Positions 41,994-51,488 of a DNA stretch of 64,000 bases are shown in pieces (the stretch's first letter is position 1; every line of letters starts with the position of its first letter). The notes below the pieces were generated by a model. The model searched no databases. It saw nothing but the letters and a program-made list of their open reading frames with translations, and had not been told where the DNA came from. Both the position numbers and the translations under genes were made by a program. The stretch is taken from contig NZ_OMKA01000026.1 of NCBI RefSeq assembly GCF_900299525.1, positions 1 to 64,000 on the forward strand, written 5' to 3'. The DNA is from Aquimarina sp. Aq78 (GTDB lineage: Bacteria; Bacteroidota; Bacteroidia; Flavobacteriales; Flavobacteriaceae).

Positions 41994-42788
41994 ATGATTA
42001 AAAAAAGTATCGCCGCGAAAAAAGTTAGTCTGTTATTGCTGTTTTTTATAATCAATTTTTTGCTGTTTCCCTCTATCACTATGGGGCAGCATCGATACAC
42101 CGGGGTCTCGGACCAGAATCAGACGGGTTCGAAAGGGATCTCTACCGATGGTCTGGTGGCATCCTATGATTTTGAGACGTATACCAATACTGGGTTGCTG
42201 AAAGATTTTGGTCCTTTTGAGAATCATGGTAAAACTTTGAGAAACCTCGACACACTAGGTCCCATAAATAAAGCTCGTAAATTTTCTACTCTCGCTGATA
42301 TTGTGGTTCTTCCTGATCATACAAGTTTTGATCTTGATGGTCCTATTACAGTAGCAACCTGGATGAAGGTTTCTACTATAAATCTACATCAACATATTTT
42401 AGCGTGTAATGATAAGTTTGTCCTTTGGATTACAAAATCAAATAAGTTCAAGCTTGCAGACACGCAAGGAAATGCTTTTACTACATTAGAAGGAACGGTT
42501 AAGACCGATGGTTGGCATAGTGTGGTCGCTGTATGGTCTGGAACCAAAGGAGACACACTTTCTAAAGATAACATCAAAATATTTGTTGATGGTATACAGA
42601 TGGATGGTACTTATAAGGGTAACTGGAGTCCCAGTACTATGCAAGCCAATAATGCATGTGTCATGGGTTCGACACTTCATGGTGCTATACCGCATCAGGA
42701 ATTACCTTTTGTAGGAGCAATAGACGAACTACAAGTCTTTTCTAGAGTTCTTAATGAGGATGAAATAAAAACACATGCGACAAAATAG
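41994..42788 (+). CDS. Exported LamG/concanavalin-like protein, 264 aa
   Basis: Long signal peptide (hydrophobic core VSLLLLFFIINFLLF). A single LamG/laminin-type lectin domain fills residues 55-260: GLVASYDFETYTNTGLLKDF, FDLDGPITVATWMKV, GWHSVVAVWSG, FVGAIDELQVFSRVLNEDEI. Likely a secreted carbohydrate-binding protein. Local base composition is GC-richer at the 5' end (42060-42200). Confidence 0.88.
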   Translation: MIKKSIAAKKVSLLLLFFIINFLLFPSITMGQHRYTGVSDQNQTGSKGISTDGLVASYDFETYTNTGLLKDFGPFENHGKTLRNLDTLGPINKARKFSTLADIVVLPDHTSFDLDGPITVATWMKVSTINLHQHILACNDKFVLWITKSNKFKLADTQGNAFTTLEGTVKTDGWHSVVAVWSGTKGDTLSKDNIKIFVDGIQMDGTYKGNWSPSTMQANNACVMGSTLHGAIPHQELPFVGAIDELQVFSRVLNEDEIKTHATK

Positions 42789-42814
42789 CAAATAGATTAC
42801 TACTTGATTTTATT

Positions 42815-42863
42815 AAACCTCACAGGCTTGTGCTGTACTTGTTTCAGTATCCCTGTAAGGTTT
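42815..42863 (+). terminator. Intrinsic terminator after the LamG gene
   Basis: AAACCTCACAGG (42815-42826) pairs with CCTGTAAGGTTT (42852-42863) with one mismatch; followed by 'atattttcatttttcc'. Confidence 0.65.
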
Positions 42864-42955
42864 ATATTTTCATTTTTCCTTGTACACATATTGTCCAAAA
42901 TTAACAAACAAGCTCTTTAGTATTGCTATTACTTTTGCTTTATAAGTAAAAAAGC

Positions 42956-43135
42956 ATGAAGAACTTTACGTTTCAAAAATACTGGTACTTAGGAGTTTTA
43001 GGATGTATTGGTTTCTATACGTTCTCAGATGTGATCGATTATTATCATGGTCATGGTTCTATTTGGGGCTTATTAAGCCTGTTATGGTTCCTTTGGTTTT
43101 TATACTTCTTACCCAAAAACCAACAGCAAAAATGA
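42956..43135 (+). CDS. Small membrane protein, 59 aa, coupled to sterol desaturase gene
   Basis: Short gene: MKNFTFQKYWYLGVLGCIGF, one or two membrane helices (YLGVLGCIGFYTF; SIWGLLSLLWFLWFLYFLP), and a charged tail. Its stop overlaps the start of the next gene (ATGA at 43132-43135), a strong sign of translational coupling. Function unknown, perhaps a subunit or anchor of the hydroxylase. Confidence 0.7.
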   Translation: MKNFTFQKYWYLGVLGCIGFYTFSDVIDYYHGHGSIWGLLSLLWFLWFLYFLPKNQQQK

Positions 43136-44016
43136 ATATAGAAGAAATTGTTTTCCTTTTCCAAACTTCAGAGATACTAGACTATGTAGCATATTTTTTT
43201 ATCATCAATATAGCACTTATCTTTTTTGAAATTTGCTTAGACTTTTTTACCAGCAAGGAACGAAGATGGAAAGATACAGGAGCTAACATTATTATATTTT
43301 TTCTCGGACAATTATTAGAAAAAACAGCCTTTGGTGCTATCGGGATTATTTGCCTCCTACCCTTTTATCATCTTTCTCCATTTGAGATCCCAATGAATGG
43401 CTGGACTTGGGTTGCAAGCCTGTTGGCTGCTGATTTTACATATTATTGGATGCACAGGCTAGAACATGAGCATCGTATTTTATGGGCCAATCATAGTGTG
43501 CATCATTCTTCTGAAGATTATAATCTAACAGTATCTATGCGATTAAGCATTATAGAAAGTGCAATCGAGTGGATCTTTCTTATCCCGATGATATTAATTG
43601 GTTTTAATCCTTTTCAAGCCATAGTTTCATTAATTTTTGTTGCGCAATATCAAACATGGATACATACCGAAAGAATTATCAAACTGGGTTGGTTAGACGA
43701 AATATTTAATACTCCATCTGTGCATAGGGTACATCATGGTTCTAATGAAAAATACCTCGATAAAAATTATGGTGGGGTTCTGATACTATGGGATAAACTA
43801 TTTGGCACATTTCAGAAAGAAGAAGAAAAAGTGATTTATGGATTAACCAAAAACATAAATTCTAACAACCCCATCATTATCAATTTTATCGAATATAAAA
43901 ATATATGGAAAGACGTAAAGCAATGCAGAACCTGGATTGATCGATTTAGAATCATCTTTGGTAGTCTTATATGGCGCCCTTCCTATTTCAAAAATCATAA
44001 AAAAAACAATACATGA
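43132..44016 (+). CDS. Sterol desaturase/fatty acid hydroxylase family protein, 294 aa
   Basis: The start is set at ATG 43132 (MNIEEIVFLFQTSE) because of the ATGA overlap; the longer frame from 43003 reads through the small membrane gene. Four membrane helices and the di-iron histidine clusters: HRLEHEH (about 118), NHSVHHSSEDYN (about 130) and SVHRVHHGSNEKYLD (about 200). It hydroxylates or desaturates a lipid in the membrane. Overlaps the SnoaL-like gene by 4 bp. Confidence 0.9.
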   Translation: MNIEEIVFLFQTSEILDYVAYFFIINIALIFFEICLDFFTSKERRWKDTGANIIIFFLGQLLEKTAFGAIGIICLLPFYHLSPFEIPMNGWTWVASLLAADFTYYWMHRLEHEHRILWANHSVHHSSEDYNLTVSMRLSIIESAIEWIFLIPMILIGFNPFQAIVSLIFVAQYQTWIHTERIIKLGWLDEIFNTPSVHRVHHGSNEKYLDKNYGGVLILWDKLFGTFQKEEEKVIYGLTKNINSNNPIIINFIEYKNIWKDVKQCRTWIDRFRIIFGSLIWRPSYFKNHKKNNT

Positions 44017-44369
44017 CAACTATAACAATAGCTAACAAACTAGTAGAACTGTTACGAGAAAAAAAAATTTTGGAGGCCCAGCAACAATTATTTGCTACAG
44101 ATGCGATAAATCAAGAACCTGATTTGTATAAAGAAAAATCAGTAGTAGGTTTAGAAGCTATGATTCAAAAAGAAAAGCGTTTTCTTTTGTATATAAAAAA
44201 ATGGAATCATTTTGAAGTTTCAGAACCATTAGTGAGTGCACATCATTTTAGTATACGAATGATCACAGATGTAACCATGGTAAACAATGATAATATAACT
44301 ATCGATGAGATCATTATCTATGAAGTGAGTGATGGAAAAATCATAAAAGAGCAATTTTTTTATCATTAA
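44013..44369 (+). CDS. SnoaL/NTF2-like protein, 118 aa
   Basis: A cone-shaped NTF2-like fold is suggested by length and pattern (AQQQLFATDAINQEPDL, then strands HHFSIRMITDVTMV and DEIIIYEVSDGKIIKEQFFY). Third gene of the 42956-44369 operon, overlapping the hydroxylase stop by 4 bp (ATGA). May bind the hydroxylase substrate or product (inference). Confidence 0.78.
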   Translation: MTTITIANKLVELLREKKILEAQQQLFATDAINQEPDLYKEKSVVGLEAMIQKEKRFLLYIKKWNHFEVSEPLVSAHHFSIRMITDVTMVNNDNITIDEIIIYEVSDGKIIKEQFFYH

Positions 44370-44449
44370 AATTATTTAAAAGGCAAATTCTATTCTATTT
44401 TTTTAAATAACCATTACATTTCTTTGTTAGCGTCATTTAAATAAATAGC

Positions 44450-45778
44450 ATGAAAAATCATTCATTATCAATAGTATATATATGTCTTTTGTTCTTAATT
44501 ATAGGTTGCACTTCTTCTAAAAAAGAAACCGAAAAATTTGTTGAGGAAGAATACACTACCAACGATCAAAATCCAAAATGGGTAAGTAGCTTAATCAATG
44601 CATATAGAACCCTAAATGAGAATCAAAGTATTGAAGCAGCTAATCAGCTATATGAGGCTGCAGAACTAATGCCCAAGAAAAATTGGGAGATCTATTTTAT
44701 GGCAGCAACTATTTATGCTCCCAAAAACAAAAATAACGAAGCGTTTCAATCCTTAGATAAAGCTATACAAGCAGGGCTTAGAGATTCTGTATTAACAGCA
44801 ACCTACCCCGGCTTATCTAATCTAAGAAACGACTTAAGATGGAATACCCTATTACATACTATAAGTAATAATAGAAAAACGTATGTACAAGCTATTAAAA
44901 ACCCAGGGCTATTAAAAGAATTGGAAGAAATGTGGGCACAGGATCAACTTGCATTATCTCAATATGAAGAAAACACAAAAGCTCTGGACAGTAATGCATC
45001 TGCAGAAGAATATCAATTACTCTTTAAACCCGTCGAAGATCGATGGGAAATAAACAGGAATAAGCTCGATAGTATAATTGATATTCATGGTTGGCCCGGA
45101 AATAAACTTGTGGGAGAAGACGGAGCAAAAATAAGTTGGGCAATACCACAACATTATCCCGATGTTTTTTTCAAACAAAAGTGTCTTTCTCTAATTGAAA
45201 AAGCAATGAAGAAGGGAGACATGGATCCCAATCATTATGCAGAACTTAATGATAGGATAGCTCGAGACACCTGGCAAAAACAAATCTATGGAGCAAGCAT
45301 GGCACAAGATGCTCCTCACCCTATTAAAGATCCAGCTAATGTGGATAAAAGAAGAACAGCATTAGGGCTTCTGGAACCTATAGAAGTATATGCATATTAT
45401 CACGGTATCAATTATCAACGCCCTGGTGAAGAAGAAGCTAAAATAGCATTAGCCACAACACATCAAAAAGCACAACAAAATTTTGAATCCTTTGAAAAAC
45501 TTATAAATCAGAAAAACATTGATTCGGCAAATACGCATATTGCAAACGCAATATCATTTTATGGAGAACTTAGCAATGAACAACTTTACCAGGCGTCATT
45601 ATATCTTGCTCCGTTCGAGAATAACCGTTCTAAACGGATCTTCAAAAAAATTCTAAAAGTTCTCATCTGGAGAAAATGGGAAGGTAGATTTCAAATAGCT
45701 AAACAATCAGAATTTGTTTCATGGCATGAAAAAAAGGAATGGTTAGAAATCACAAAACTCCTTCAGAAGAGTCAATAA
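44450..45778 (+). CDS. DUF6624-containing lipoprotein, 442 aa
   Basis: Lipoprotein signal LLFLIIGC (Cys at about 20). TPR-like helices in residues 40-110 (AATIYAPKNKNNEAFQSLDK) are followed by a DUF6624 domain (about 155-320) with IDIHGWPGNKLVGEDGAKIS, AIPQHYPDVFFKQKCLSLIE and DRIARDTWQKQIYGAS. Function of the family unknown. Lies in the outer or inner membrane as a lipid-anchored protein. Confidence 0.82.
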   Translation: MKNHSLSIVYICLLFLIIGCTSSKKETEKFVEEEYTTNDQNPKWVSSLINAYRTLNENQSIEAANQLYEAAELMPKKNWEIYFMAATIYAPKNKNNEAFQSLDKAIQAGLRDSVLTATYPGLSNLRNDLRWNTLLHTISNNRKTYVQAIKNPGLLKELEEMWAQDQLALSQYEENTKALDSNASAEEYQLLFKPVEDRWEINRNKLDSIIDIHGWPGNKLVGEDGAKISWAIPQHYPDVFFKQKCLSLIEKAMKKGDMDPNHYAELNDRIARDTWQKQIYGASMAQDAPHPIKDPANVDKRRTALGLLEPIEVYAYYHGINYQRPGEEEAKIALATTHQKAQQNFESFEKLINQKNIDSANTHIANAISFYGELSNEQLYQASLYLAPFENNRSKRIFKKILKVLIWRKWEGRFQIAKQSEFVSWHEKKEWLEITKLLQKSQ

Positions 45779-45794
45779 TTATTGTTTTTAACCC

Positions 45795-46634
45795 TCAAAT
45801 ATCAATTTCTTCAAGATCTAAACTATCAAAGAAAATATCAACATCAAAATCATTTTCAAAAGCCAATTTATAAAACATCTTGGCTTTTTCTTCATCTTTA
45901 TCGACTTCCTCTCCCATAATATACATTGCAGCCAATTGTCCTGCAGCTTTACCATGACCTAGATTAGCAGCTTTGGTATAATATTCTATTGCTTTATTGG
46001 TGTCTTTTGGTATAGTTTCGTATCCTGTAGCATAGTATGCTCCCAGATTATAGATTGCTCTGGCATTATTGTTTTCTGCAGCTTTAATACACCAATCCAG
46101 CGCTTTTTGCACATCTTGTTCTGCTCCTATTCCCTGGGTATAATAAATACACAATTCGAACATAGCATCTGCGTTTCCTTTATTGGCGGATTCTTGATGT
46201 GCCAATAAAGAAGCTTCCAAATTTTCTTTATATGCATACCCTTGATATAGCATATAACCTTTTAACAAATATAATTCTCCGCTAGAATCTTCTTTCTCCA
46301 ATTTTCTAACTAAACCGATAATATCATTAGCGGGTATAGAAGTGAGATTAGCAAAATAGGCTATTCGTATATATTTTATCCACGCATCGATACCATATCC
46401 CAATTCTGCAGCCAATTTAAAGTAAGAAACCGCTTTCTCAGCATTTTGATCGACACCAATACCTTTATAATAAATCATACCTAATTCGTACCAACCAGCA
46501 GAGTTACCAGAATCTCCTGATCTAGTATATAGGTCAATCATTTCATTAACCTTATTGATATCCAATATCGCAATCATCAAATCTCCTCTCTCAATTTTTT
46601 CCTGAATTTCCTTAGCCTTTTGATAATCTGTCAT
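45795..46634 (-). CDS. Sel1-repeat protein, 279 aa
   Basis: Five or so Sel1-like repeats: GWYELGMIYYKGIGVDQNAE, ADAMFELCIYYTQGIGAEQD, ARAIYNLGAYYATGYETI, GKAAGQLAAMYIMGEEVD. No signal peptide, acidic C terminus. Cytoplasmic scaffold; partners unknown. Same strand as dprA, gap 54 bp. Confidence 0.9.
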   Translation of the reverse strand: MTDYQKAKEIQEKIERGDLMIAILDINKVNEMIDLYTRSGDSGNSAGWYELGMIYYKGIGVDQNAEKAVSYFKLAAELGYGIDAWIKYIRIAYFANLTSIPANDIIGLVRKLEKEDSSGELYLLKGYMLYQGYAYKENLEASLLAHQESANKGNADAMFELCIYYTQGIGAEQDVQKALDWCIKAAENNNARAIYNLGAYYATGYETIPKDTNKAIEYYTKAANLGHGKAAGQLAAMYIMGEEVDKDEEKAKMFYKLAFENDFDVDIFFDSLDLEEIDI

Positions 46635-46688
46635 AGTAGTATTTATTTTATATCAGTTATAGTTTGAGTTTACTGTAAAAGAAAACAA

Positions 46689-47792
46689 TCAGACTGCCTC
46701 AAATAATTTTCCTGGCAGCGGTTTTACAACCCCTTTTAGCTCCATATTAAGTAAAACAGAAGCCGTTTTAAATGTAGGGATTTGGCATTGTAAGGCTATG
46801 ACGTCTAATAGCTCTTTTCCGTTATCGATTAAAAAATTATAGATTTTTTTTTCTTGCTCATCTAACTCTACAAATAGTTTTTTCTGTACGGCAGGTTGTT
46901 CATTTTCATCAAGTTTCCAGTTAAGCATATACATTAGATCAGCAGCACTGGTAAGCATATGTGCTCGCTGGGTCTTTATCAACATATTACACCCCTTGCT
47001 TAAAGGATCATGTGCTCTACCCGGTACTGCAAATACATCGCGATTATAGGAATTAGCAATATCTGCAGTTACCAAAGAGCCCCCTTTATCTGCACTCTCA
47101 ATAACAACAGTTGCCTCACTAAGTCCTGCAATAATTCGATTACGACCGAGAAAATTTTTGCGATCAAAAGTGTCTGTGCTCCAAAAATCTGTGAAAAACC
47201 CACCATTTTCCTCGATCTGAGCAACATACTTCTTATGAGCTTTGGGATAAATTTGATTTAAGCCATGCGCCAAACAACCAACAGTTTGTAAATTATGTTT
47301 GACCGCTGCGCGTTGTGCTGTGATATCCACACCATATGCAAAGCCAGATACAATAACCGGATTTACAGGAGCCAGTGTTTCTATCAATTCTTCGCAAAAC
47401 TGTACTCCATAACGAGTCACCTGACGAGTACCTACAATACTAATGATTTTTTTATGTTGAAGATCAATATTTCCCGAACTAAACAATACCACCGGGCTAT
47501 CAATACAATGTTTCAACCTTTCTGGATAATCCTGCTGATCATACACCAGGCAATTGATATTATTTTCCTGCACAAAACGTAGTTCGTTTTCTGCAATTTT
47601 TCGATACTCAGGATTATGCAAATCTTTGATCTTCATTTTTCCTATGCCATCAATTTTGAGCAGGTTATTTGTTTTTTCGGTAAGTACTGCTTCTGCATCA
47701 CCTACTTCACGTATTAATTTTTTGATAGAACTATCCCCAAGATTGGTTACTTTTTTTAGGGTAAGTAAAGCCAGAAGTTTTTCGATGGTCAT
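46689..47792 (-). CDS. dprA: DNA-processing protein DprA, 367 aa
   Basis: N-terminal helix-hairpin-helix region (LKIDGIGKMKIKDLHNPEYR), a Rossmann-fold DNA-binding domain with ISIVGTRQVTRYGVQFCEEL, VIVSGFAYGVDITAQRAAVK, FLGRNRIIAGLSEATVVIES and VFAVPGRAHDPLSKGCNML, and a C-terminal winged-helix (KTASVLLNMELKGVVKPLPG). It loads RecA on incoming single-stranded DNA during transformation, so the strain may be competent. Confidence 0.93.
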   Translation of the reverse strand: MTIEKLLALLTLKKVTNLGDSSIKKLIREVGDAEAVLTEKTNNLLKIDGIGKMKIKDLHNPEYRKIAENELRFVQENNINCLVYDQQDYPERLKHCIDSPVVLFSSGNIDLQHKKIISIVGTRQVTRYGVQFCEELIETLAPVNPVIVSGFAYGVDITAQRAAVKHNLQTVGCLAHGLNQIYPKAHKKYVAQIEENGGFFTDFWSTDTFDRKNFLGRNRIIAGLSEATVVIESADKGGSLVTADIANSYNRDVFAVPGRAHDPLSKGCNMLIKTQRAHMLTSAADLMYMLNWKLDENEQPAVQKKLFVELDEQEKKIYNFLIDNGKELLDVIALQCQIPTFKTASVLLNMELKGVVKPLPGKLFEAV

Positions 47793-47860
47793 GTAATAAA
47801 TTGTAAGTCAGTGCAAGAAACAAAAAAAATCGAAACTGTTAATAAATTCAGCAGCTAGAG

Positions 47861-47891
47861 TTTAAATGACCTTCATTTTTTTATACCTTTG
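47861..47891 (+). promoter_or_regulatory. Bacteroidota promoter for the HU/SPOR gene
   Basis: -33-like TTTA (47861-47864), 19 nt, then -7 element TACCTTTG (47884-47891), matching TAnnTTTG. About 47 bp before the ATG at 47939. Confidence 0.6.
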
Positions 47892-47938
47892 GGATAATTA
47901 ATTTTCACTAACAAAGAAAGCATATTTTAAAAGGGGTA

Positions 47939-48934
47939 ATGAATAACACAGCTAACTACATAAGCGAACTATTATATCGATATGAATGCATAATCTTACC
48001 AGGTTTTGGAGCATTTTTGACCAGGCGTCAACCTGCTACAATCCAAGATGGTACTAATGCATTTTATCCTCCTCAAAAATTAATTTCTTTTAATAGCCAA
48101 TTGAAAAACAATGACGGCTTGTTAGCTAATTATATTTCATCTGCAGAAAACATCTCGTATACAGATGCTGTTGCCAAAATCCAACGTTATGTTTTATCTC
48201 TTAATGAAAAGATGGCAAACGGACAACGTATAGAATTAGAGAAAATTGGTTCATTCTATACTTCTGTAGAAAATACGTTACAATTTGAACCTTTACAAGA
48301 GGTAAACTATCTTACAGAAGCGTTTGGTTTACATTCTTTTGCATCTCCTGTAATTAAAAGGAATGTTGAGATCAAGCGCGAAGTATATAAGGAGGATGTA
48401 GAAGCTATTGAAGAAGTAATCCCGCTTACCTTTACTCCAGAAAAACGTCGCGAACGCCCTTATTTGCAGTATGCAGCTGTTGCAGCAATCGTATTGGGAA
48501 TTGGTGGTTTTTTTGGTTTGAAACAAGTTAGTGATACTAATGTAAGTTATAATAATAAGGAATGGCAAAAAGCCAATCAGGAAATTGAAAATAGAATACA
48601 GGAAGCTACTTTTGAAATTTCAAACCCGCTCCCTGCTATTAATCTTAATATTATAAAAGGTAAAGGAAATAGCATTTTAACTCCTGAAATATCTAAAACT
48701 GTATCAGGAAATTTTCATATTGTAGCCGGTGCTTTTAGAATTGCATCTAATGCAGATAGTAAAGTACAAAAACTTAAAGCGCAAGGATTTAATGCACATC
48801 TTATTGGAGTAAACAGATATGGTTTACATCAGGTAGCATATGAAAGTTATGAAAATCGTTCTGAAGCGATACAAGCTTTAGCCAGAATTAAAAGAGAACA
48901 AAGCCCTAAAGCTTGGTTATTGATTAAAAAGTAA
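47939..48934 (+). CDS. CCDC81-type HU domain protein with C-terminal SPOR domain, 331 aa
   Basis: N-terminal tandem HU-like domain (ISELLYRYECIILPGFGAFL, about 6-25; QRYVLSLNEKMANGQRIELE), a charged linker, one membrane helix (about 178-196, YAAVAAIVLGIGGFFGL) and a periplasmic SPOR domain (NFHIVAGAFRIASNADSKVQ) that binds denuded peptidoglycan at division sites. Typical of Bacteroidota; links the division septum to the cytoplasm. Confidence 0.88.
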   Translation: MNNTANYISELLYRYECIILPGFGAFLTRRQPATIQDGTNAFYPPQKLISFNSQLKNNDGLLANYISSAENISYTDAVAKIQRYVLSLNEKMANGQRIELEKIGSFYTSVENTLQFEPLQEVNYLTEAFGLHSFASPVIKRNVEIKREVYKEDVEAIEEVIPLTFTPEKRRERPYLQYAAVAAIVLGIGGFFGLKQVSDTNVSYNNKEWQKANQEIENRIQEATFEISNPLPAINLNIIKGKGNSILTPEISKTVSGNFHIVAGAFRIASNADSKVQKLKAQGFNAHLIGVNRYGLHQVAYESYENRSEAIQALARIKREQSPKAWLLIKK

Positions 48935-49038
48935 TCCAAAAATCATACTACTATTATATAGTGCAAGTATTCTGTCGCGACCGCAATAGAATACTTTAAG
49001 ATGAAGTTTAAATACTCATAAATTAATACCATTTATAA

Positions 49039-49070
49039 TTTTCTCATTATGGTATTACCGCATATCTTTG
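49039..49070 (+). promoter_or_regulatory. Bacteroidota promoter for the thioesterase gene
   Basis: TTTT (49039-49042), 20 nt, TATCTTTG (49063-49070), matching TAnnTTTG exactly. ATG follows 19 bp later (49089), implying a very short leader. Confidence 0.65.
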
Positions 49071-49088
49071 CAAAAAATTTAAAATTGC

Positions 49089-49598
49089 ATGGAATCCAGA
49101 CATCCTTCAGAATCTCTTACTACTTTAACCGATTTGGTACTAACAGGAGAAACCAACCCTTTAAATAACTTATTTGGAGGAGAACTTTTAGCTCGTATGG
49201 ATCGTGCAGCAGGAATTGCAGCAGGTAGACATTCTCGACGAATTGTGGTAACTGCTTCTGTAAATCATGTTGCTTTTAATAAGGCTATCCCACTAGGTAG
49301 TGTTGTAACTGTCGAAGCAAAAGTTTCCAGAGCTTTTAGATCTTCGATGGAAGTGTATATAGATGTTTGGGTAGAAGATCGCCAGAGTGGAGATAAAACT
49401 AAAGCCAACGAGGCTATCTACACCTTTGTTGCTGTAAATGAAAGCGGAAACCCAGTAGCCGTACCTTCTATAACGCCAGAGACAGAACTCGAAAAACAAA
49501 GGTATGATGCCGCTTTACGCCGTAAACAATTGAGCCTGGTGCTAGCAGGAAAAATGAAGCCTAGTGATGCTACAGAACTAAAAGCTTTATTTGTCTAG
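49089..49598 (+). CDS. Acyl-CoA thioesterase, hotdog fold, 169 aa
   Basis: One hotdog domain with NPLNNLFGGELLARMDRAAG (about 24-43), RRIVVTASVNHVAFNKAIPL and a second strand set (KVSRAFRSSMEVYIDVWVED). YciA/BACH-like. Hydrolyses acyl-CoA in the cytosol, adjusting fatty acid pools. Convergent with the ketoacyl synthase gene. Confidence 0.9.
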   Translation: MESRHPSESLTTLTDLVLTGETNPLNNLFGGELLARMDRAAGIAAGRHSRRIVVTASVNHVAFNKAIPLGSVVTVEAKVSRAFRSSMEVYIDVWVEDRQSGDKTKANEAIYTFVAVNESGNPVAVPSITPETELEKQRYDAALRRKQLSLVLAGKMKPSDATELKALFV

Positions 49599-49629
49599 AT
49601 TGCTCAAAATTACTCCTTGTTAAAGAATA

Positions 49630-50877
49630 TCAGATTTTTTTAAATATTACTATTGCATTATGACCGCCAAAACCAAATGTGTTATTCATAGCAATATTAA
49701 CAGTTCCTGTTATAGCTTCTTTTGTAATAATATTTAGTTTTTTTGGAATTTCATTAGCAATAGTATTCGTATTAATGGTCGGTGGAATTATCCCTTCATT
49801 AATTGCTTTAATGCATAATATACTTTCGATTGCACCAGCGGCACCAAGTAAATGACCTGTCATAGATTTGGTTGCACTGATTTTAAGATTTTTGGGTGCG
49901 TTTCCGTAAATTTTTGTGATTGCTTTGATTTCACTTAAATCTCCAACAGGAGTTGAGGTAGCATGTGTATTTAAATAATCAACTTCTTCTGGATTAATTT
50001 GTGCTTCGTCCAAAGCAAGCTCAATAGCTTTTGCTGCTCCAAGCCCCTCTGGATGTGTTGCTGTCATGTGATATGCATCTGCTGTCATTGAAGCACCTAT
50101 GATTTCGGCATAAATTTTAGCTCCTCTTTTTTTAGCATGATCCAAATCTTCTATCACTAGTGCTCCTGCTCCTTCTCCCATTACAAAACCATCTCTTTCG
50201 CTATCAAAAGGCTTTGAAGCTTCACTTGGGTTATCATTTCTGGTAGACATCGCTCTCATTGCATTAAATCCACCTATAGAAGCCTCAGTAATTGGTGCCT
50301 CAGACCCACCGGTTATAAATACTTTTGCCTTTCCAAATTTTATGTAGTTGTAGGCATCCATTATGGCCGAATTTGAAGTAGCACAAGCAGAGACTGTAGT
50401 ATAATTAATCCCCATTAGTTTAAATTTCATGGAAATCATTCCAGAAGCCATATTCGATATTAATTTAGGTACAAAAAATGGATTAAATCGAGGGGTATTA
50501 CTATTTTCAATATATCCTTTCACTTCTTCTTCAAAAGTATTCATACCTCCTTGTCCTGTACCCCAGATCACTCCAATATCGAAAGGAGATATTGAGTTTA
50601 CATCAATTTTTGAATCTTCAAATGCCTCTGTTGCTGCATATAATGCATATTGAGTAAATAAGTCGCTTTTTCTAATTTCATTTCGTTCCAAGTATTTTTG
50701 CGGATCAAACCCTTTAACTTCACAAGCAAACTGAGTTTTAAATAAAGATGGATCGAATTTCAAAATTCTTGCAGCTCCACTTTTAGCATTGATCGCATTA
50801 TACCAAAATTCTTCTACAGAATTCCCGAGAGGGGTTATAGCGCCTAAACCGGTGATTACAACTCTTTTTTCTTTCAT
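49630..50877 (-). CDS. Beta-ketoacyl-ACP synthase II-like (FabF-type), 415 aa
   Basis: Thiolase-fold condensing enzyme: RVVITGLGAITPLGNSVEEF at the N terminus, catalytic Cys in VSACATSNSAIMDA (about 168), His in NTHATSTPVGD (about 308), and SMTGHLLGAAGAIES with the second His (about 345). Full length. A TetR gene lies upstream (start 51476), with identical palindromes before each gene, so this is a regulated copy rather than the housekeeping fabF. Role: elongation of a special fatty acid or polyketide. Confidence 0.88.
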   Translation of the reverse strand: MKEKRVVITGLGAITPLGNSVEEFWYNAINAKSGAARILKFDPSLFKTQFACEVKGFDPQKYLERNEIRKSDLFTQYALYAATEAFEDSKIDVNSISPFDIGVIWGTGQGGMNTFEEEVKGYIENSNTPRFNPFFVPKLISNMASGMISMKFKLMGINYTTVSACATSNSAIMDAYNYIKFGKAKVFITGGSEAPITEASIGGFNAMRAMSTRNDNPSEASKPFDSERDGFVMGEGAGALVIEDLDHAKKRGAKIYAEIIGASMTADAYHMTATHPEGLGAAKAIELALDEAQINPEEVDYLNTHATSTPVGDLSEIKAITKIYGNAPKNLKISATKSMTGHLLGAAGAIESILCIKAINEGIIPPTINTNTIANEIPKKLNIITKEAITGTVNIAMNNTFGFGGHNAIVIFKKI

Positions 50878-50891
50878 ATTAAGACAAATTA

Positions 50892-50909
50892 TACTTACTA
50901 ATAAGTAAG
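50892..50909. promoter_or_regulatory. TetR-type operator 1 (ketoacyl synthase promoter)
   Basis: TACTTACTAATAAGTAAG, CTTACT and AGTAAG inverted around AATA. An identical copy is at 51489, upstream of the TetR gene. Confidence 0.72.
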
Positions 50910-50927
50910 TTTAAATGGTTAAAAAAA

Positions 50928-51476
50928 TTATATACTCTTCAATATTGAAGCTTTAACAGATTTTAAAATATTTTTCTGGATAACTTTATCAAGGATGAGA
51001 GATGAAAGTAAAGCTGCAATAACTACGTCTGTTTTTTCATCGGCCGTCTCAGTAAAATTAAATTCCTTCTTTTTAAGACCTTCTTTAAGTACGTCTTGCA
51101 TCCAGCCACGAATTTCCTCACTCATCTTTGTTAGTGATGTCTGCATATTGTCTGGCAAAGATTCGTAAGAAGAGCCCAATGCTCCTACCAAACAAACTAA
51201 GTTAAGAGATTGGTTTTTCTCATAAAGAGCAATAAAATTCTTTAGTTTCTCTTTTGGTAAACATTGTTCCCATTCTATATATTTTTTCTTAAACGCATTT
51301 CTTGTTTTAAGAATAATTTCTTCTCCCAGATCTGACTTTTTCGGAAAATGATAATGTACCGCAGCATTCTTTATTTGTAGTGGCACAGATATATCTTTAT
51401 AACTAAAAGCATTATATCCTTTAGTTCTAATTAGCTTTTCTGCCAGATCCATTATTTCTATTCTTTTATCAGACAT
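50928..51476 (-). CDS. TetR-family transcription repressor, 182 aa
   Basis: N-terminal HTH of the TetR type (MDLAEKLIRTKGYNAFSYKD, VPLQIKNAAVHYHFPKKSDL) and a helical ligand domain (CLVGALGSSYESLPDNMQTS). Operon-like with the ketoacyl synthase (gap 50 bp, same strand). It probably represses both genes through the shared palindromes; inducer likely an acyl-CoA or lipophilic compound (inference). Confidence 0.88.
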   Translation of the reverse strand: MSDKRIEIMDLAEKLIRTKGYNAFSYKDISVPLQIKNAAVHYHFPKKSDLGEEIILKTRNAFKKKYIEWEQCLPKEKLKNFIALYEKNQSLNLVCLVGALGSSYESLPDNMQTSLTKMSEEIRGWMQDVLKEGLKKKEFNFTETADEKTDVVIAALLSSLILDKVIQKNILKSVKASILKSI

Positions 51477-51488
51477 AATTTACAAATA

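Noticed and set aside
43003..43131. N-terminal extension of the sterol desaturase-type protein
   Set aside because: This frame overlaps the 59-aa membrane gene; the ATGA overlap at 43132 gives the better start.
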